From: Cyclaneusma minus
Taxonomy: Eukaryota; Ascomycota; Leotiomycetes; Marthamycetales; Marthamycetaceae
DNA: 64,000 bases
Direction: 5' to 3'
Assembly: GCA_037179335.1 (NCBI GenBank)
Contig: JAKZHN010000035.1
Span: 303,350 to 367,349 of the forward strand
Shown: positions 35,383 through 49,700 of the stretch, in pieces
How positions within the stretch are numbered: position 1 is the stretch's first letter
How the letters are laid out: each line of letters opens with the position of its first letter
Translations under genes and position numbers: made by a program
The notes under the pieces: generated by a model
The model's input: the letters and a program-made list of their open reading frames with translations, nothing else
Told to the model about the DNA's origin: nothing
Databases searched by the model: none

Positions 35383-35694
35383 TAGTCGAATTCGGCGAAG
35401 TTTGCGAGTGGGTTTATCTACGTCTTTGCCGATAAGTAAATTGACCAATGCAGACATTGCTATCTTGGCGATCACTTGGTTTGATGCAAGATGTGTTGTT
35501 TGAAAAAGGCTCTTGCCGAGTATGAGACCTGGGGACTAGAATGATGTGAAGATCACATACGTTTCAGGAGCCACATGATCAGCTTCTTGTGTTTCAACTT
35601 CAAGTAACTTGGATTATCCTAATCAATTTGATCGCCTCTGGACCCAGTATCCAAGTTAGACCCGTTGTATTCCTAGTGGATCTGTACTATCATA

Positions 35695-37046
35695 CTATAT
35701 CTTCAGCATCGGAAGTTCAACATAATCCCGCCCCCGTCTCTGGATTCCAAATTCTCCGTCCAACCAAGCAAACATCTTCTGATGTGCCGTAGCCATAGCC
35801 CCAATCTTAGCCTGCAACCCCCCCTGCCCAACCCCCTTCGCAACCCACATCGTCCGCTTCTCCCCCAGATGTTCCAAAGCATTATAAATCAAGTCCGTGC
35901 TGATCTCGGGCGTAAAGTAGAGGGTATTTGCAGCGCAACTTACCAGCGTGGGGCAGGTGACGCTGCTCAGGTACTCTTTTCCGCCAGGTAGTCGCAGAGT
36001 GTACTTCTTGAACTCGCGCAGCACGCCGGCGGGGGAATCGACTCCAAAGGCCCACATGCCGTGGCGGAATTCCCAGGCTGTTTGGACGTCAAAGCGGGAG
36101 GCGAAGTTGAAGAGGCCGCTGAAGAAACTGTCTTTGATCCAGCCGGATTCCCAGCCGCTTGAGAGCCATTTGGGAAGCCGGGAGTCGGTCAGGTACCAGC
36201 AGTCGTAGAATCCATCAATACCTGCGTCTGTTAGAAGATGCAAAAGAGATTGGCAGACCCGTGAAACTCACTTAGACATGCTTTCACTCTCGGGTCTGCC
36301 GCACCCCGGAGAACAAAATATCCCCCTAATGAGTTCCCACTCAGAGCCAAACGATCCAAGTCCAGCTTCAGCTCGGGATGTGCAGCCGAGAAATCATAGA
36401 CAAAGTCGAGGACTTTTGAAATGACAACCTCCCAGTCATGGCGAAGATGCTTCCCCAGTTTTCGCAGCACAATTCCCTGACCCGGTCCCTCAAAAGTAAG
36501 AGTCGCGTATCCACGTTTCCGCGCACCCGCTGCCGAGAAGAAGTAGAGTTCCTCCTGGTAAGAGTCGAATCCGCCAGTCTGCACAATCAAAGGGACTTTT
36601 CCGTCGATGATGGTTGCTTCCTGCGGCATATACAGATAGCCCGGAAGCGTGTAGTCCTCGTAGGGAATTTCGACGCGGTAGACTTTGCTGTCCAGCAGGC
36701 AGATTCCGCGCTGAAAGAGATCAACGTATTTTTCGATAGTCGGCAGAATTCGCGGGTCGGACGGGTTGAGATGGAGGAGCGTCTCGCTGGCACGCGTGTA
36801 GTGAGCGGCGCGTAACAGACACCAGCGTTCGGCATCGATGTCGCCTGCGGCTCGCGCTTCCGGAATTAAGGCCTCGGCTTTAGCGGCGGCGGTCTGCCAA
36901 GCGCGGTACCAGGACTCGCCATCACCGTCCACAACGTCGAGAACGGCATCAAAACACTCGCCCACGTCAGCGCCTTCGAACGGCGCCGCATGTATAACGC
37001 GCGTGAACTCGAAATTGAAGAACTCGGACTTGATCATGCGAGCCAT
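35695..37046 (-). CDS. Alpha/beta hydrolase, Ayg1/FrsA-like
   Basis: Minus-strand exons 37046-36272 and 36221-35695 join to 1302 nt (433 residues). A helical N-terminal lid (residues 1-120) leads to the hydrolase core. This has IVQTGGFDSYQEE (about 154-166), an oxyanion-type FEGPGQG (185-191), and the nucleophile elbow GNSLGGYF with Ser239. A late His lies in MATAHQKMFAWLDG. The region where Ayg1-like proteins usually carry the acidic triad residue reads SCAANTLYF, with Asn where I would expect Asp. This family cleaves C-C bonds or acts as an esterase on polyketides, and similar hydrolases accompany cytochalasan-type PKS-NRPSs. The gene is divergent with the synthase (693 bp between starts). 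Of two possible acceptors 6 nt apart, the downstream one is used here, giving KACLSIDGFYDCW. Confidence 0.83.
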
Positions 37047-37739
37047 GGTGGGCGGAGAAGGTGGTTTGGAGAATTGAGAGGGAAACGAGCGCGCCGAAGG
37101 ACGTGAAGTGAAGAAAACGGACGAGAGGAGAAAACCGAGCGACTTCGGTCCTTCTTACGGTCTTTTCCCATCAACACTCGTCTTCTCAGCATCCCAACCG
37201 CGAGGCTATGGTTGCCGCTGCACCCGCGACGCCATACGAGCCCAGCTCCTCTCCTACCGATTGAGGTGACCATCATGGTCGCCTCGACAGTTCGCCTTGG
37301 CCGTGGCGTGCAGAGCCCCATACCAGCTCGTTGACTAGTTCGCATTCGTCAGCACCGCCCGCGAATATTTTAAGAGCTACGAACGGTGTGCTAGCTGGCT
37401 CCTCAGCCCTCCTATGCCTTGTGGATCTCGTTCCTTTGACTTGAATACCCCGTCTGGTGCCAGATACCAGCTGTATTTTTGTAACCTCGCTGGAAAAGGT
37501 TAGTGTTCTCCGATATCGAGGCTGCACATCAATGTGCTTCGGAACTGCGGCCTGCGTCATCTGTTCACGTTTGCTCCTTTCGTTGTTTGATAGAAGGCTC
37601 ACACACGCGTTATTCCGTTGTACAATTTCCACTCGTCCTAGCTGTCTCTTGTTATATGGCAGCTGTCGTTCGTTCCAAATTTTCGATCTAAATTCTTACG
37701 AGATGACATGATTTCGCGGATCAAAAGTCTGAACCCACC
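37047..37739. promoter_or_regulatory. Divergent promoter region, hydrolase / PKS-NRPS
   Basis: This 693-bp region lies between two start codons pointing away from each other, so co-regulation is likely. Single CGGAC half-sites occur, but I found no inverted pair like the one at 26524-26536. Confidence 0.45.
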
Positions 37740-40700
37740 ATGCATAATTTCCCCCCAGAGCCAATTGCCATAGTCGGAAGCGGATGTCGACTTCCAGGCA
37801 AAGCCAACTCTCCATCACGTCTCTGGGGCTTATTGCAAAACCCCCCTGACCTTCTCACTGAAATTCCTTCAAGTCGCTTCAACCCCAAAGCTTTCTATCA
37901 CCAAGATGGCGAACACCACGGTTGCTCGAATGTCGACAAGTCATACCTCCTTTCGGAGGACCCCGCCGAGTTTGATGCCTCCTTTTTCAACATCAACCCC
38001 CGGGAGGCAGAAGCTATGGATCCCCAGCAGCGATTACTTCTTGAAACGGTCTACGAAGCTTTGGAGAGTGCAGGGTACCGAATGGAAGAGATGCAGGGCT
38101 CACAAACGTCAGTGTTCGTTGGCCTCATGACGGGAGATTATTACGACATTCAGATGCGGGATACCAATTCGATACCGCAGTACCTGGCCACAGGAACCTC
38201 ACGCAGCATCATTTCCAATCGGGTGTCATATTTTTTCGACTTCAAGGGACCTTCCATGACGATTGATACGGCTTGCTCGAGCTCTCTTGTCGCTGTGCAT
38301 CAGGCTGTCCAAAGTCTTCGAAATGGCGAGTCATCTGTTGCTGTGGCATGTGGTGCCAACTTAATATTGGGCCCTGAAGCCTATATCTATGAGAGCAAGC
38401 TACACATGCTCTCTCCGACTGGCCGGTCACGGATGTGGGACGCCAATGCTGATGGCTATGCCAGAGGAGAAGGCTTTGCAGCAGTCATTCTCAAGCCCCT
38501 GAGTGCTGCGTTACGTGACGGTGATCACATTGAGAGCATCATTCGGGAAACCGGGGTGAACCAAGATGGTCGCACGAAAGGAATCACCATGCCCAGCTCA
38601 ACATCTCAATCAGCTTTGATCCGCCAGACCTACGCTAGAGCCGGCCTTGACGTCCAAAATCCGGCTGACCGTCCTCAGTACTTTGAAGCTCACGGTACTG
38701 GCACGAAAGCTGGCGATCCCGTCGAAGCACGGGCAGTTTCCGAGAGTTTCTTTGCAGCAGGTTCGAAATCGGAACAGCCATTGTTTGTTGGGTCTATCAA
38801 GACAGTCATAGGCCACCTTGAGGGAGCAGCAGGGGTTGCAGGTCTGTTGAAAGCATCGCTGGCGGTGCAAAATGGACAGATACCCCCAAACTTGCTCTTT
38901 TCACGATTGAACCCAGCAATATTGCCATTCTACGACAACCTGAGAGTCCCAACATCGAACATTTCCTGGCCAGCACTTCCAGCAGGTGCTCCTCGAAGGG
39001 CCAGTGTGAATTCTTTCGGATTCGGTGGCACTAACGCACATGCCATCATCGAAGATTTCGACTTGACCACCGTCTCCTCCCGATTTCCCCACGTTCAGAT
39101 CCCTTCTGCTGTCAGAAATTTGCAGTTCTTTCCTGGCATTCCGTCACCCCCAGTCCTGCCATTCTCCTTGTCAGCAAGCTCTCAGATTTCTTTGCAAGAA
39201 TCGATGAAGGTCTACTCCGAATACCTCAGGTCGGAGAGCACAGATCTCACAGACCTCTCATGGACATTGCTTCAACATCGATCCTTGTTCCAACATCGGA
39301 TATCCTTCTCCGGGTCGTCTGCGGAGGAGCTTGCGAAGAAGATTGACCAGAAACTCTCCGAGGTAGGTTCCGGGCCTGATGGGAGCATTGACACTGGAGC
39401 AACACCAAAACGCGGCTCGCGTCGCATCTTGGGTCTCTTCACTGGTCAAGGAGCGCAGTGGCCGGGTATGGGATCATCGCTGATCCGATCATGTCCATCG
39501 TTCGCCGAGACTATCCACAAGCTTGACCAGTACCTTGCAGAGCTACCCGACAGCCCCTCGTGGAACTTGGTAGAAGAGCTGCAAGCGCTGAGTTCGACAA
39601 GTCGCATTGGGGTGGCAGAAATTTCCCAGCCGGCCTGCACTGCTCTGCAAATGGCTCTGATAGACCTGGCACACGAAGCAGGAATATCGTTTGATGTGGT
39701 GGTCGGTCACAGTTCTGGTGAGATTGCTGCTGCCTATGCTGCAGGCCTTCTGTCGGCGAGGGATGCCATTTGCATTGCATACTACAGGGGAATGCACGCG
39801 AAGCTGGCAGCTGGTTCGAGTGGTGAAGAGGGTGGCATGATGGCTACTGGCTATTCTTTCAGCCAGGCGACAGTCTTCTGTGATCAGGATCAGTACGAAG
39901 GTCGACTATCAGTCGCAGCCAGCAATGGTCCTACCAGCGTCACTCTGAGTGGAGATGTCGATGCCATTGAGGAAGCCAAAGCCCAGTTGGACAGCGAAGG
40001 TGTCTTTGCTCGTGTCCTCAAGGTTGATACCGCATACCACTCCCATCACATGGAACGGTGCGCGGGAGCCTATCTTTCTTCACTGCAGGATTGCAACATT
40101 GTGCCAAGGCGTTCCAACGGCACGGAATGGATCTCGTCTGTCTATGACTCGAGTATGGCCGATCAGTCCACCGAAGTGCTGAAAGGTCGCTATTGGATCC
40201 AAAACATGAATCGACCAGTTCTGTTCTCGCAAAGCGTCAAGCGAGCACTTCAAGAGTTTGGCGGTTTTGATGTGGCTCTCGAGATCGGACCTCATGCGAC
40301 CTTGAAAGGCCCAGTATCTCAGACGATCAAGGGTCTGGAGAAACCTGCCATTCCCTACGGAGCTGCCCTGAACCGTGGAGATGACGATGTCCAAGCATTC
40401 TCACGTATGCTAGGATTTCTGTGGTCGAATCTCGACCGACCCGCCCTTCGATTCGAGAAATACCTGCAGCTGTTCTCAGCCAAGAAGCCCAAAATTGTCA
40501 AGCCACTGCCTTCTTACCAATGGCAGCATGACAAGCGATTCTGGAAAGAGTCAAGAATCTCGCAAAACTTCCGGCAGCGCAAGCAGCCAATTCACGAGTT
40601 GTTGGGATCGAAGACGGAGAACAGCAATGAGCATCAATATCAGTGGAAGAATCTCATGCGACTCCGAGAGCTTCCGTGGGTACAGCATCACAGCTTCCAA

Positions 40701-43700
40701 CATCAGCCGCTGGTGCCTGCTGCTGCATACCTTTCGATGGCACTGGAGGCTGCGCTGATTCTTTGTGGAAATGCTATGCCGGCTCTTGTTGAGTTGTCGG
40801 ACTTGAAGATCATCAAGGCGCTCACGCTGGACAATTCAAGTGCTGGAATTGAGACGATGTTCTCCTTGAACCGTGATGAGTCAAGTGATAACAATGTCAT
40901 TAATGCTGATTTTGCTCTGTTCGCTTGTCCGGAGGAAGGCTCGAGTGATATGGTGAAGCACTTCAGTGGACGAATGTCCATCACGCTGAAGGAGCCTTCC
41001 GTCGACGCCCTCCCTCCCCGATCTATCCAGGATTTCTCTATGCGAAGCGTGGATGTCGATGCTTTCTACAGCTCTTTGTCAGCTATCGGTCTGGACTACA
41101 CAAACATGTTTCGGGGAATCACGTCGATCAAGAGGAGAATGGGCAAGGCACGTTCCACTGTATCGAGATCCACCTGCACACCACCTGAAAGCAAGCTGTT
41201 GCTACATCCAGCACTTCTTGACGTGTTCCTCCAGAACCTTTTCGCTGCATTTGCTGCACCTGGTGATGGAAGTCTTTGGACGACATATCTTCCCACGACG
41301 ATCGAGAAACTGAGAGTGAACCCCAGTCTGATCTTGAGCTCCGAGCATGAAGAAACGTCTTTCGTCGACAGTTTCACCTCCAAAGCATCATCTCTGTCAG
41401 TGGTTGGCGATGTCGAGGTCTTTAACAGCAGTGGTAACATGCAGATCCAAATCGAAGGACTTGCTTGCAACTCTTTTACTCGAGCAGATGCTTCGAACGA
41501 CCGCAAGTTATTCTCCAAAACTGTTTGGCAACCTGATGTTTTGAGTTCGGATGATTCTTCTGAGCAAGAGATGAGCCAGCCAGTCGAAGAAGAGATCACC
41601 GATGTCTGCGAACGTGCATCATACTTCTACTTCCGGAATCTTCGAGAGACCATCGATGATGCTGAGATTCCTACGCTGAGATGGCACTTCCAGAAACTCA
41701 TCGGCTATACCAAGTTTTTGTCTGACAGACAGGTCCCTGCCGAGTGGAGGGATGACACTGAAGACGATATTGCCGGCATGCTTCAGAGATATACTGGACG
41801 AATTGATGCTGAGCTCGTTCATGCTGTTGGTTCAAATCTGGTTGACATTGTCCGCAACCAGAAAGAGACGCTTCAAGTTATGAAGGAGAACGACATGCTC
41901 GACAGATTGTATACCGAAGGCATTGGTTTTTCGACTGCGAATGTGCATGTCTCCTCCCTAGTTTCGCAGATCAGCCACAGGTACCCACACATGGATATCT
42001 TGGAGATCGGCGCTGGAACAGGTGGGACGACAAGAGGTGTGCTGGAAGGCACTGGTCATCGATTTTCATCGTATCACTACACAGATGTCTCGACAGGCTT
42101 CTTCGAGAATGCTCGACAGATTTTCAGCAACCATGTCGACAAGATGACTTTTGCCAAGCTCAACATCGAAATGGACATCTACGAACAAGGTTACCGAGAC
42201 CATTCATTCGATCTCATTGTCGCCTCGAATGTCTTGCACGCCACCAAGACTTTGCATGAGACTTTGACCAATGTTCGCCGGCTCCTCAAGCCTGGTGGCT
42301 ATCTCGTACTGATGGAGATCACTGGTGAATATCTCAGGCACACGGCGATGATGTGCGGATTGTCAGGCTGGTGGCTAGGAGAAGAGGATGGTCGGCCTTA
42401 TGCTCCCACCATCACCGAAGTGAAATGGGATGCTCTTCTCCGACAGACAGGATTCGCGGGAATCGACAGGATCCAGCAAGACCACCCAGTTCCTTCGAAG
42501 CACGTCATGTCTGTGATGGTATCTCAAGCTTTGGATGAACGAGTGGATGCGCTCAGGGAGCCCTTGTCGTATCCAAGTTCTGTACCGCGAACGGATCGCT
42601 TCGTCATTGTTGGCGGCAAGACACTTCGCACATCGAAGATTGTCCACCACATACGCACAATCCTCCGACCCTGGAACAGCCTCATCGAGATTGTCGACAG
42701 CCTCGAGAAACTCGAAGTGGTCCCCAGCCACGCCACCAACCTCGCAATCCTGTGTCTTACCGATCTCGACCCAGAGCAATACTGCGAGCACTTAACCGCA
42801 CCCAAACTCGAAGCTATCAAGTCACTCTTCTCACACGCAAGTCACGTGCTCTGGTCAACCCAAAACTGTCGTTCCGAGAATGCCTATTCAAACACAATGG
42901 TCGGCTTGAGCAGGACTCTTCAGTTCGAACTGCCTCAACTGTCGCTGCAGCTGTTTGACTTGGAGAACGTGGAGATGCCGTCTGCGCAAATTGCTCAGCA
43001 GTTGGCGAGTGCAATGTTGAGGCTTATTATGGGGAGCGACCCGAAGTTTGCTGAGGATTTGCTTTGGTCGAATGAGCCGGAGTTGCTGTTGCAGGGTGAT
43101 CGGGTGATGATTCCTAGGATTGTGGCTGATGGGGAGCTGAATGATCGGCTGAATTCGGCGAGAAGGCAGATTGTTAGTGAGGTTGATTCGGCGTCTGAGC
43201 AGATTCGCGTTTATGTTGATGCGGAGACGAAGTTGTGGTCGGCTACGAAGGGTCAGTCTATCTCGAAGGTGATTGATGCTCAGCGGGAAGGCAGTGTGGT
43301 GATTCGCACCAAGTTCTCTTCACTGCATGCGGTTCGAGTGTTGGAGGACACGTTCCTCTATGTGTGCTTTGGCACTGCGATCTCTACCGGCCAAACCACG
43401 CTTGCTCTATCGGAGTCAAATGCCTCTGTCATTACCGTCCCATCCTCTTGGGCCATGGAGTGTCTGGCGTCAGAGGAGGATGCGCCCAGATTCCTGTGGT
43501 CTGTCGTTTGCGGATTGATAAGCCGAAATATTCTCGCCGCTCACACTCGACCCGGCACTGCCGCTATCTTTGAGCCAGATGCATATCTTCAGAAGCTTCT
43601 TACCGATGGAGCCAGGGAAGCAAACCGCAAGATTGCAATCGTCAAGAGCCGAGCCTCTGATGAAGGTTCTGATGGTTCAATCATTCTACATCCCTCTGCA

Positions 43701-46700
43701 TCCAAGCGGGATTGTCAGCGACTTCTGCCGAAGAATATCGTGTCGTCGTTCGACATGAAGAGCTCTGGAGTTTCGCTAGCATTGACTGTATCCCAGTTTT
43801 TGCCTCTGGCGAAGTCATACTCGAGCTCGGATTTCTTCGCCACAAATCCATTGGTCTCTGACCAATTCTCGGAAGATTTAGCAACTTCCTTGTTGAGCTC
43901 TCTGTCATCTGCGGTTGAGCGCATCTCGAACAATGGCTGGCCTTCTTGCGATATGCAAATCTTGGATGTCGCAAGACTTGGCTCGGAGAAAATGACCGAT
44001 GCGCCCTCAAACACGCTCTTGCAATGGCAATCAGACGCCGTCATTCCAGTCCAGATACCTTCATTGGATCCGACCACATTGTTTTCCAGTACGAAGACAT
44101 ACTTGCTTGTTGGTCTAACCGGAGAACTCGGACAATCACTGGCTCAGTACATGGTCATGAACGGTGCCAAGTACATAGTACTTGCAAGTCGAAACCCCCA
44201 AGTCCCAAGCGGGTGGATAGAAGAGATGGAGGAGATGGATGCTGTGATCAAGGTATCGGCATTGGATGTGTCGAACCGTGATTCGGTCGTTGCACTCCAC
44301 GATGAGATCAAGGCAACACTTCCTCCAGTTGGTGGAGTTGCGAATGCTGCTATGGTACTCTCCGACCAAGTCTTTGCGGAGATGAGTATTAGTGATATGG
44401 AGAAGGTGTTCTTGCCCAAGGTGAACGGAACGAAGTATCTTGATGAGTTGTACTCGGATAAGAGTCTGGACTTCTTCGTCATGTTCTCGTCACTTGCATC
44501 GGTCATTGGCAACCCAGGTATGCATCATCAATCTAGACGTTTTCGGAGCTTCTGTACTGACGATGAATGTAGGCCAATCAAACTACAACGCTGCCAACAT
44601 GTTCATGATCAGTACAGCCAGGCAGCGAAGACTGAAAGGTCTAGCTGGGTCCGTCATCAACATTGGCATGATCATCGGCCTCGGATACCTATCCAGGACC
44701 GGCTCAGTATACGAGCGTCCTCTCCGCAAGATGGGTTTCATGCCAATCTCCGAACGCGAATTCCGACATGTCTTTGCCGAATCGATCGTTGCTGGCAAGG
44801 CCGATTCGCCGGACGCCTCGGAATTAATCATCGGCCTTCAAGATATTGCGTACGGCGATAACGGAGAAGAGCGACCACCGTGGCTCAACAACCCTCGCTT
44901 TTCGCATCTTGTTCAGCCTACGCAGACTACTTCGGCAAGGAAGGACTCTTTGAAGCCCATAGTTTCGATCGCTGAACAGCTGAAGGGTGCGAAGAGTGTG
45001 GATGGCGCAAAACGACTGCTTCAGGAGGCTTTTGTGTCTCGACTGGCGCTGATTCTGCAAATGTCGGCGGAAAGTATCAAGCTAGAAACCCCTCTGATAG
45101 GTCTTGGTATCGATTCTCTTCTGGCTGTCGATATTCGCAACTGGTTCTTGAAAGAACTTAAGGTTGACATGCAGATCTTCAAGATTCTTGGTGGTATTGC
45201 TGTGGGAGACATCTGCGCTGAAGTCATCTCTAATCTTCCAAGCGAGATGCTGGTTTCTTGCTCCGGCACTGTCAAAGAGGTGGAGCCAGAGGTGACCAGT
45301 CCACCAAAGGACGTCTCTGGGAGTTCTGAGACTGACTCTTCCGATGCGGAGTATCACGGAAGCTCTTCAGGTCAACAAACCCCAGACTGCAGCTCTTCTG
45401 TGAGCAGTCTAGTTCCAAGCCTCGAAGGCAAGCTCTCTCAGGAACATCTCGTTTCGACTCCAGCAGAGGTGGATGAGCCATCCACAGATGACTTGGAATT
45501 CTCGAAGGTGGTGCCTATGTCTTTTGGACAGTCTACCATGTGGTTTCTCAGGAACTACTTGACTGATCCTTCCACGTACAACATTGCGGTCCAGTATACG
45601 CTGCGTGGAAGTTTGTCGATATCGAGACTGGAGGAGTCCATCCAGGAAGTCATCATGAGGCATGAAAGCTTGCGAACTTGCTTCCTTAGGGATCCTACGT
45701 CCAAGTCGCCAGTGCAAGGTGTATTGAAGCAGTCCCCGTTCAGCCTTCAGTACAAGTCCATGCCCACAGATCAAGAAGTGGATGCCGAATTCCAGCGACT
45801 CAAGGCGATCGATTTTAATCTCAGCAAAGGCCACGCCCTCGAAGCCGTCCTCATCAAGAGATCTCCTGAATTCCACAACATAATCTTCAGCTACCATCAC
45901 ATCATCATGGACGGCGTCAGCTTCCGCATCCTCCTGGAAGAGATCGACAAAGTCTACAACGGCCAAACGCTAGCACCAGTTGTCCATGACTTCACCAATT
46001 TCGCCGAGAAGGAAAAGATGCTGGTAGAGAGTGACCAAGTGGCCTCAGAGCTCGCGTTCTGGAAGAACGAGTTCGCCGATTTCCCCAAGACCTTGCCTCT
46101 ACTGCCCATCTCCAAGGTTCCTTGTCGACGGAACTTGGACAGCTATGATACCAAGACGGTATCGCTGAATCTGAGTGCTACAACGACAGCTCAGATCAAG
46201 TCTGCCAGTAGACGTCTGAATGTCACGCCATTCCAGCTGTACTTCTCTGCCCTCCAGGTATTCCTGTATCGACTCACAGGCGCCAACGATATTTGCATCG
46301 GCATTGTCGATGCCAACAGATCTGATCCGGACTTTATGAACACCATCGGCTACCTCATCAACACCGTAGCCGTCAGATACAACGTCGACGCCTCAGAGCC
46401 TTTCGACAAGATGATCCTCAACGCGCGAAACAAAGCCTACGCCTGCATGTCGAACTCAAAGGTACCATTCGATGTCCTTCTCGACGAACTCAAAGTCCCA
46501 AGATCTACAAGCCATTCGCCGCTTTTCCAAGTCTTGATCAACTACCGCTTGGGAGCACTTGAGCAGAACAGACTTGGAGATTGTCGGTTGACGGATGCGA
46601 AGGGAAGCATTGCGATGACTCCCTATGATCTGACGTTGTTGGTCACCGAGACGTCTAATGGCGAATCTCTGCTGCAGTTCGATGTTCAGAATTATCTGTA

Positions 46701-49700
46701 CTCCACTGAGGATGCGGAGCAATTGTTGAGGTGCTATGTCAATATGCTTGAAAGCCTTTCGAGTAAACCTTCTCAACGACCGGATGAGTGTGAACTTTTC
46801 AGCTCGGCCATGTTGTCGCGAAGTATTGATGTGGGGAAAAGGGTTGCAGTCAAGCCAGAGTGGCCGAGCACTTTGATTGAAGGAATTGACAACCAGATAC
46901 GACAGCGCCCTCATGCTATCGCCATGAAAGATGCTTACGGGTTTGAGGCATCTTACCAAAATGTGGGCATGCGAGCATCCGCGATAGCCCGGGCCTTGCA
47001 GACCAAGTCACCCAACGCTTCTGTAGTTGCACTTCTCTGCGAGCCATCAATCGATGCTCTGTGTGCCATGTTGGCGATTCTCCGATCTGGCGCCATGTGC
47101 GTTCCTTTGGACCTCAGCAATCCAGTCGCTCGTCTCAAAGCCATCCTGAAAGAATGTCAACCCCAGGCAATTCTGTATCACCAACAATCGGCATCGATCT
47201 TGGAAGAACTTGGCACTCTGGATATAGCGGCTATCGATGTCTCCTTTCTGAAATGGTCGGCAAATTCGAGTTTCAAGAGTCGCGCCCGACCTGATGGGCT
47301 GGCTTTCCAGTTGTACACGAGCGGAACTACTGGTCCGGTTCCAAAAGGGGTTCTGCTTAGTCATCTCAGTCTTTCGAATGTCATTGAGGGGACCACCAAG
47401 ACTCTCGGATTGCAGCAGGAGACCGTTTTGCAACAAAGCTCCTTGGGATTCGACCTTGCACTCTCGCAAATCTTCCTGGCCTTGTACAATGGTGGGAAGC
47501 TTGTCATCGCGAAACGAGATCAAAGAGGTGATGCTATCGAGCTTTCCAGGTTGATGCTGGACGAGAAGGTCACGTTCACTTTCTGTGTACCATCGGAATA
47601 TTCGATTTTGCTTGGCTATGGCTGTCAGAACCTGAGACAATGTGAGAGCTGGAAGTTCGCTTTGAGTGGTGGCGAGAGGTTGTCGACTCGGCTTAAGCAG
47701 CAGTTTGCTGATCTGAAAAACAATGTTGATCTTTACAACGTGTACGGTCCAGCTGAGACTACATTGTTGTCGCACATTGGCAAAGTCGACCTCTCAGCCA
47801 GTTTCGAAAATGGCGGAGAGACGTATGAATCCGCTGGGTATTCACTGCCGAATTACTTCACCTACATCCTTGATGAGGAATGCCGAGCTGTCCCAACTGG
47901 CTTCCCGGGAGAGATCTGCATTGGAGGGCCCAGCGTCAGTCCTGGATACACCAACAACGAGGAACTGAATGCCCAGAAGTTCATCCGCAACCCTTTCGCC
48001 ACGCCTTCCGAAATCTCATCTGGCTGGGATCGTCTATACCGGACCGGCGACAAAGGACGTCTGTTGAGCGACGGCTCCCTGATTCCACTTGGACGTCTAG
48101 ACAACGACAACCAAATCAAAGTCAGGGGTATGCGAGTTGAGCTAGATGGAGTCGCCAACAGTATTCTCAACGTGGCTGGTGGAGTGATCAGAGATGCTGT
48201 GGTTCTTCCCCGAGGGGAGCCCGTCTTTCTGGTTGGTTTCGTGACCTTCTCAAGCCAACAAATACCTTCCGACGCAGCAAGTTTTCTAAAGACGCTGCTG
48301 GAGCAGCTTCCTTTGCCCCAGTACATGCGACCTTCTGTGCTTGTTCCGCTGCCGAAATTCCCGCGAACGGTGAACGGTAAAGTCGATCGAGCGGCTCTCA
48401 GTCAAGTTACTGTGTCGCGCCAGGCTGAGCGACCTGCGGTGCAAGAGTGCTTGTCTGAAAGTGAGGGTCAGTTGGCGGCAATCTGGCGAGATCTGCTGCA
48501 TGAAGATGAGGCTACTCCGCTGAAGATCTACAAGGATACGGATTTCTTTGAGGTTGGAGGGAACTCGCTGTTGGTTGTGGAACTGCAGGATCGTGTTCGT
48601 GCACGGGTTGGTGTTGATGTTCCGCTGCGTGGTTTCTTCCAAGCTAGTTCTTTGGCCAACATGGCAAGACTTGTTTCTGGTGGGACGACAGAGAGTCGTT
48701 CTATGGAGCGGATTGACTGGTCGAGAGAGACAGCCCTTGAGCCCGACTTGTACACCCGGGCAAAGCACGTTGCTGATCGACAAGTTTCGTCCGTGGGCAA
48801 GAAGGTTCTGCTCACAGGAGCCTTTGGCTTTCTCGGCCGCAATATCCTCCACAAGTTGGTAGAAGATCCAACGGTCACCGAAATCCACTGTGTTGCCATT
48901 CGCCTACCATCCGATGGCTCAGAACGCAAGCCTCCCGTCGAGTCTCCCAAGATCAGAGTCCACTACGGCGATCTCTCACTTCCTCGACTTGGTCTTTCGG
49001 AATCGGAATTCGACGACATGGCTCGCAATATTGATCTCATCATTCACAACGGCGCCGAAGTGTCTTTCCTCAAGTCTTACCAATCACTTCGCAAAGTCAA
49101 TGTTCAGTCTACAAAGGAGCTTGTCAGCCTGGCTTTGCCTCGTCGTATTTCATTCCACTTCGTCTCCACTGGCGGCATTTCGAACCTTCTTGGTTCTGGG
49201 AAGACTCTTGCACAGCACGCGATCCCACTCGAAGTAACGCCTGGTGATGGAGCGGATGGCTATGTGTCGTCGAAATGGGTCAATGAGCGGTACTTGGAGA
49301 ATGCAGCAAAAGCATTCGACATGCCCGTTTCCATTCATCGACCAATGAGTATCATCGGAGACGGCGCACCTGCCACCGATCTGGTGGGCACGATCATCGC
49401 CTATTCAGTCAAGACCAAGACGGTGCCGAAGCTCGAGCAGTGGCATGGCTCATTCGACATGAACCACGTCAGCACAGTAGCAGACCAAATTGTGAAGACG
49501 ATCAGCAGTAGTGAGGCTGGAGTACATTACCATCACGAGGGCGGAGAGGTGAAAGTACCTGTTGGAGAGTTGAAGACTCATGTGGAGTTTAGGTATAGCA
49601 TCGAATGCAGCGCTGTAGAGTTGCCGGTGTGGATTGAGAGTGCGAAGGCGGAGGGCTTGATGCCCATGATGGCGTCTTTCTTGGAGTCGATTGTTGGACT

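Noticed and set aside
41053..43573. Short frames on both strands inside the PKS-NRPS gene
   Set aside because: They are shadows of the long coding frame, which has clear domain motifs throughout.
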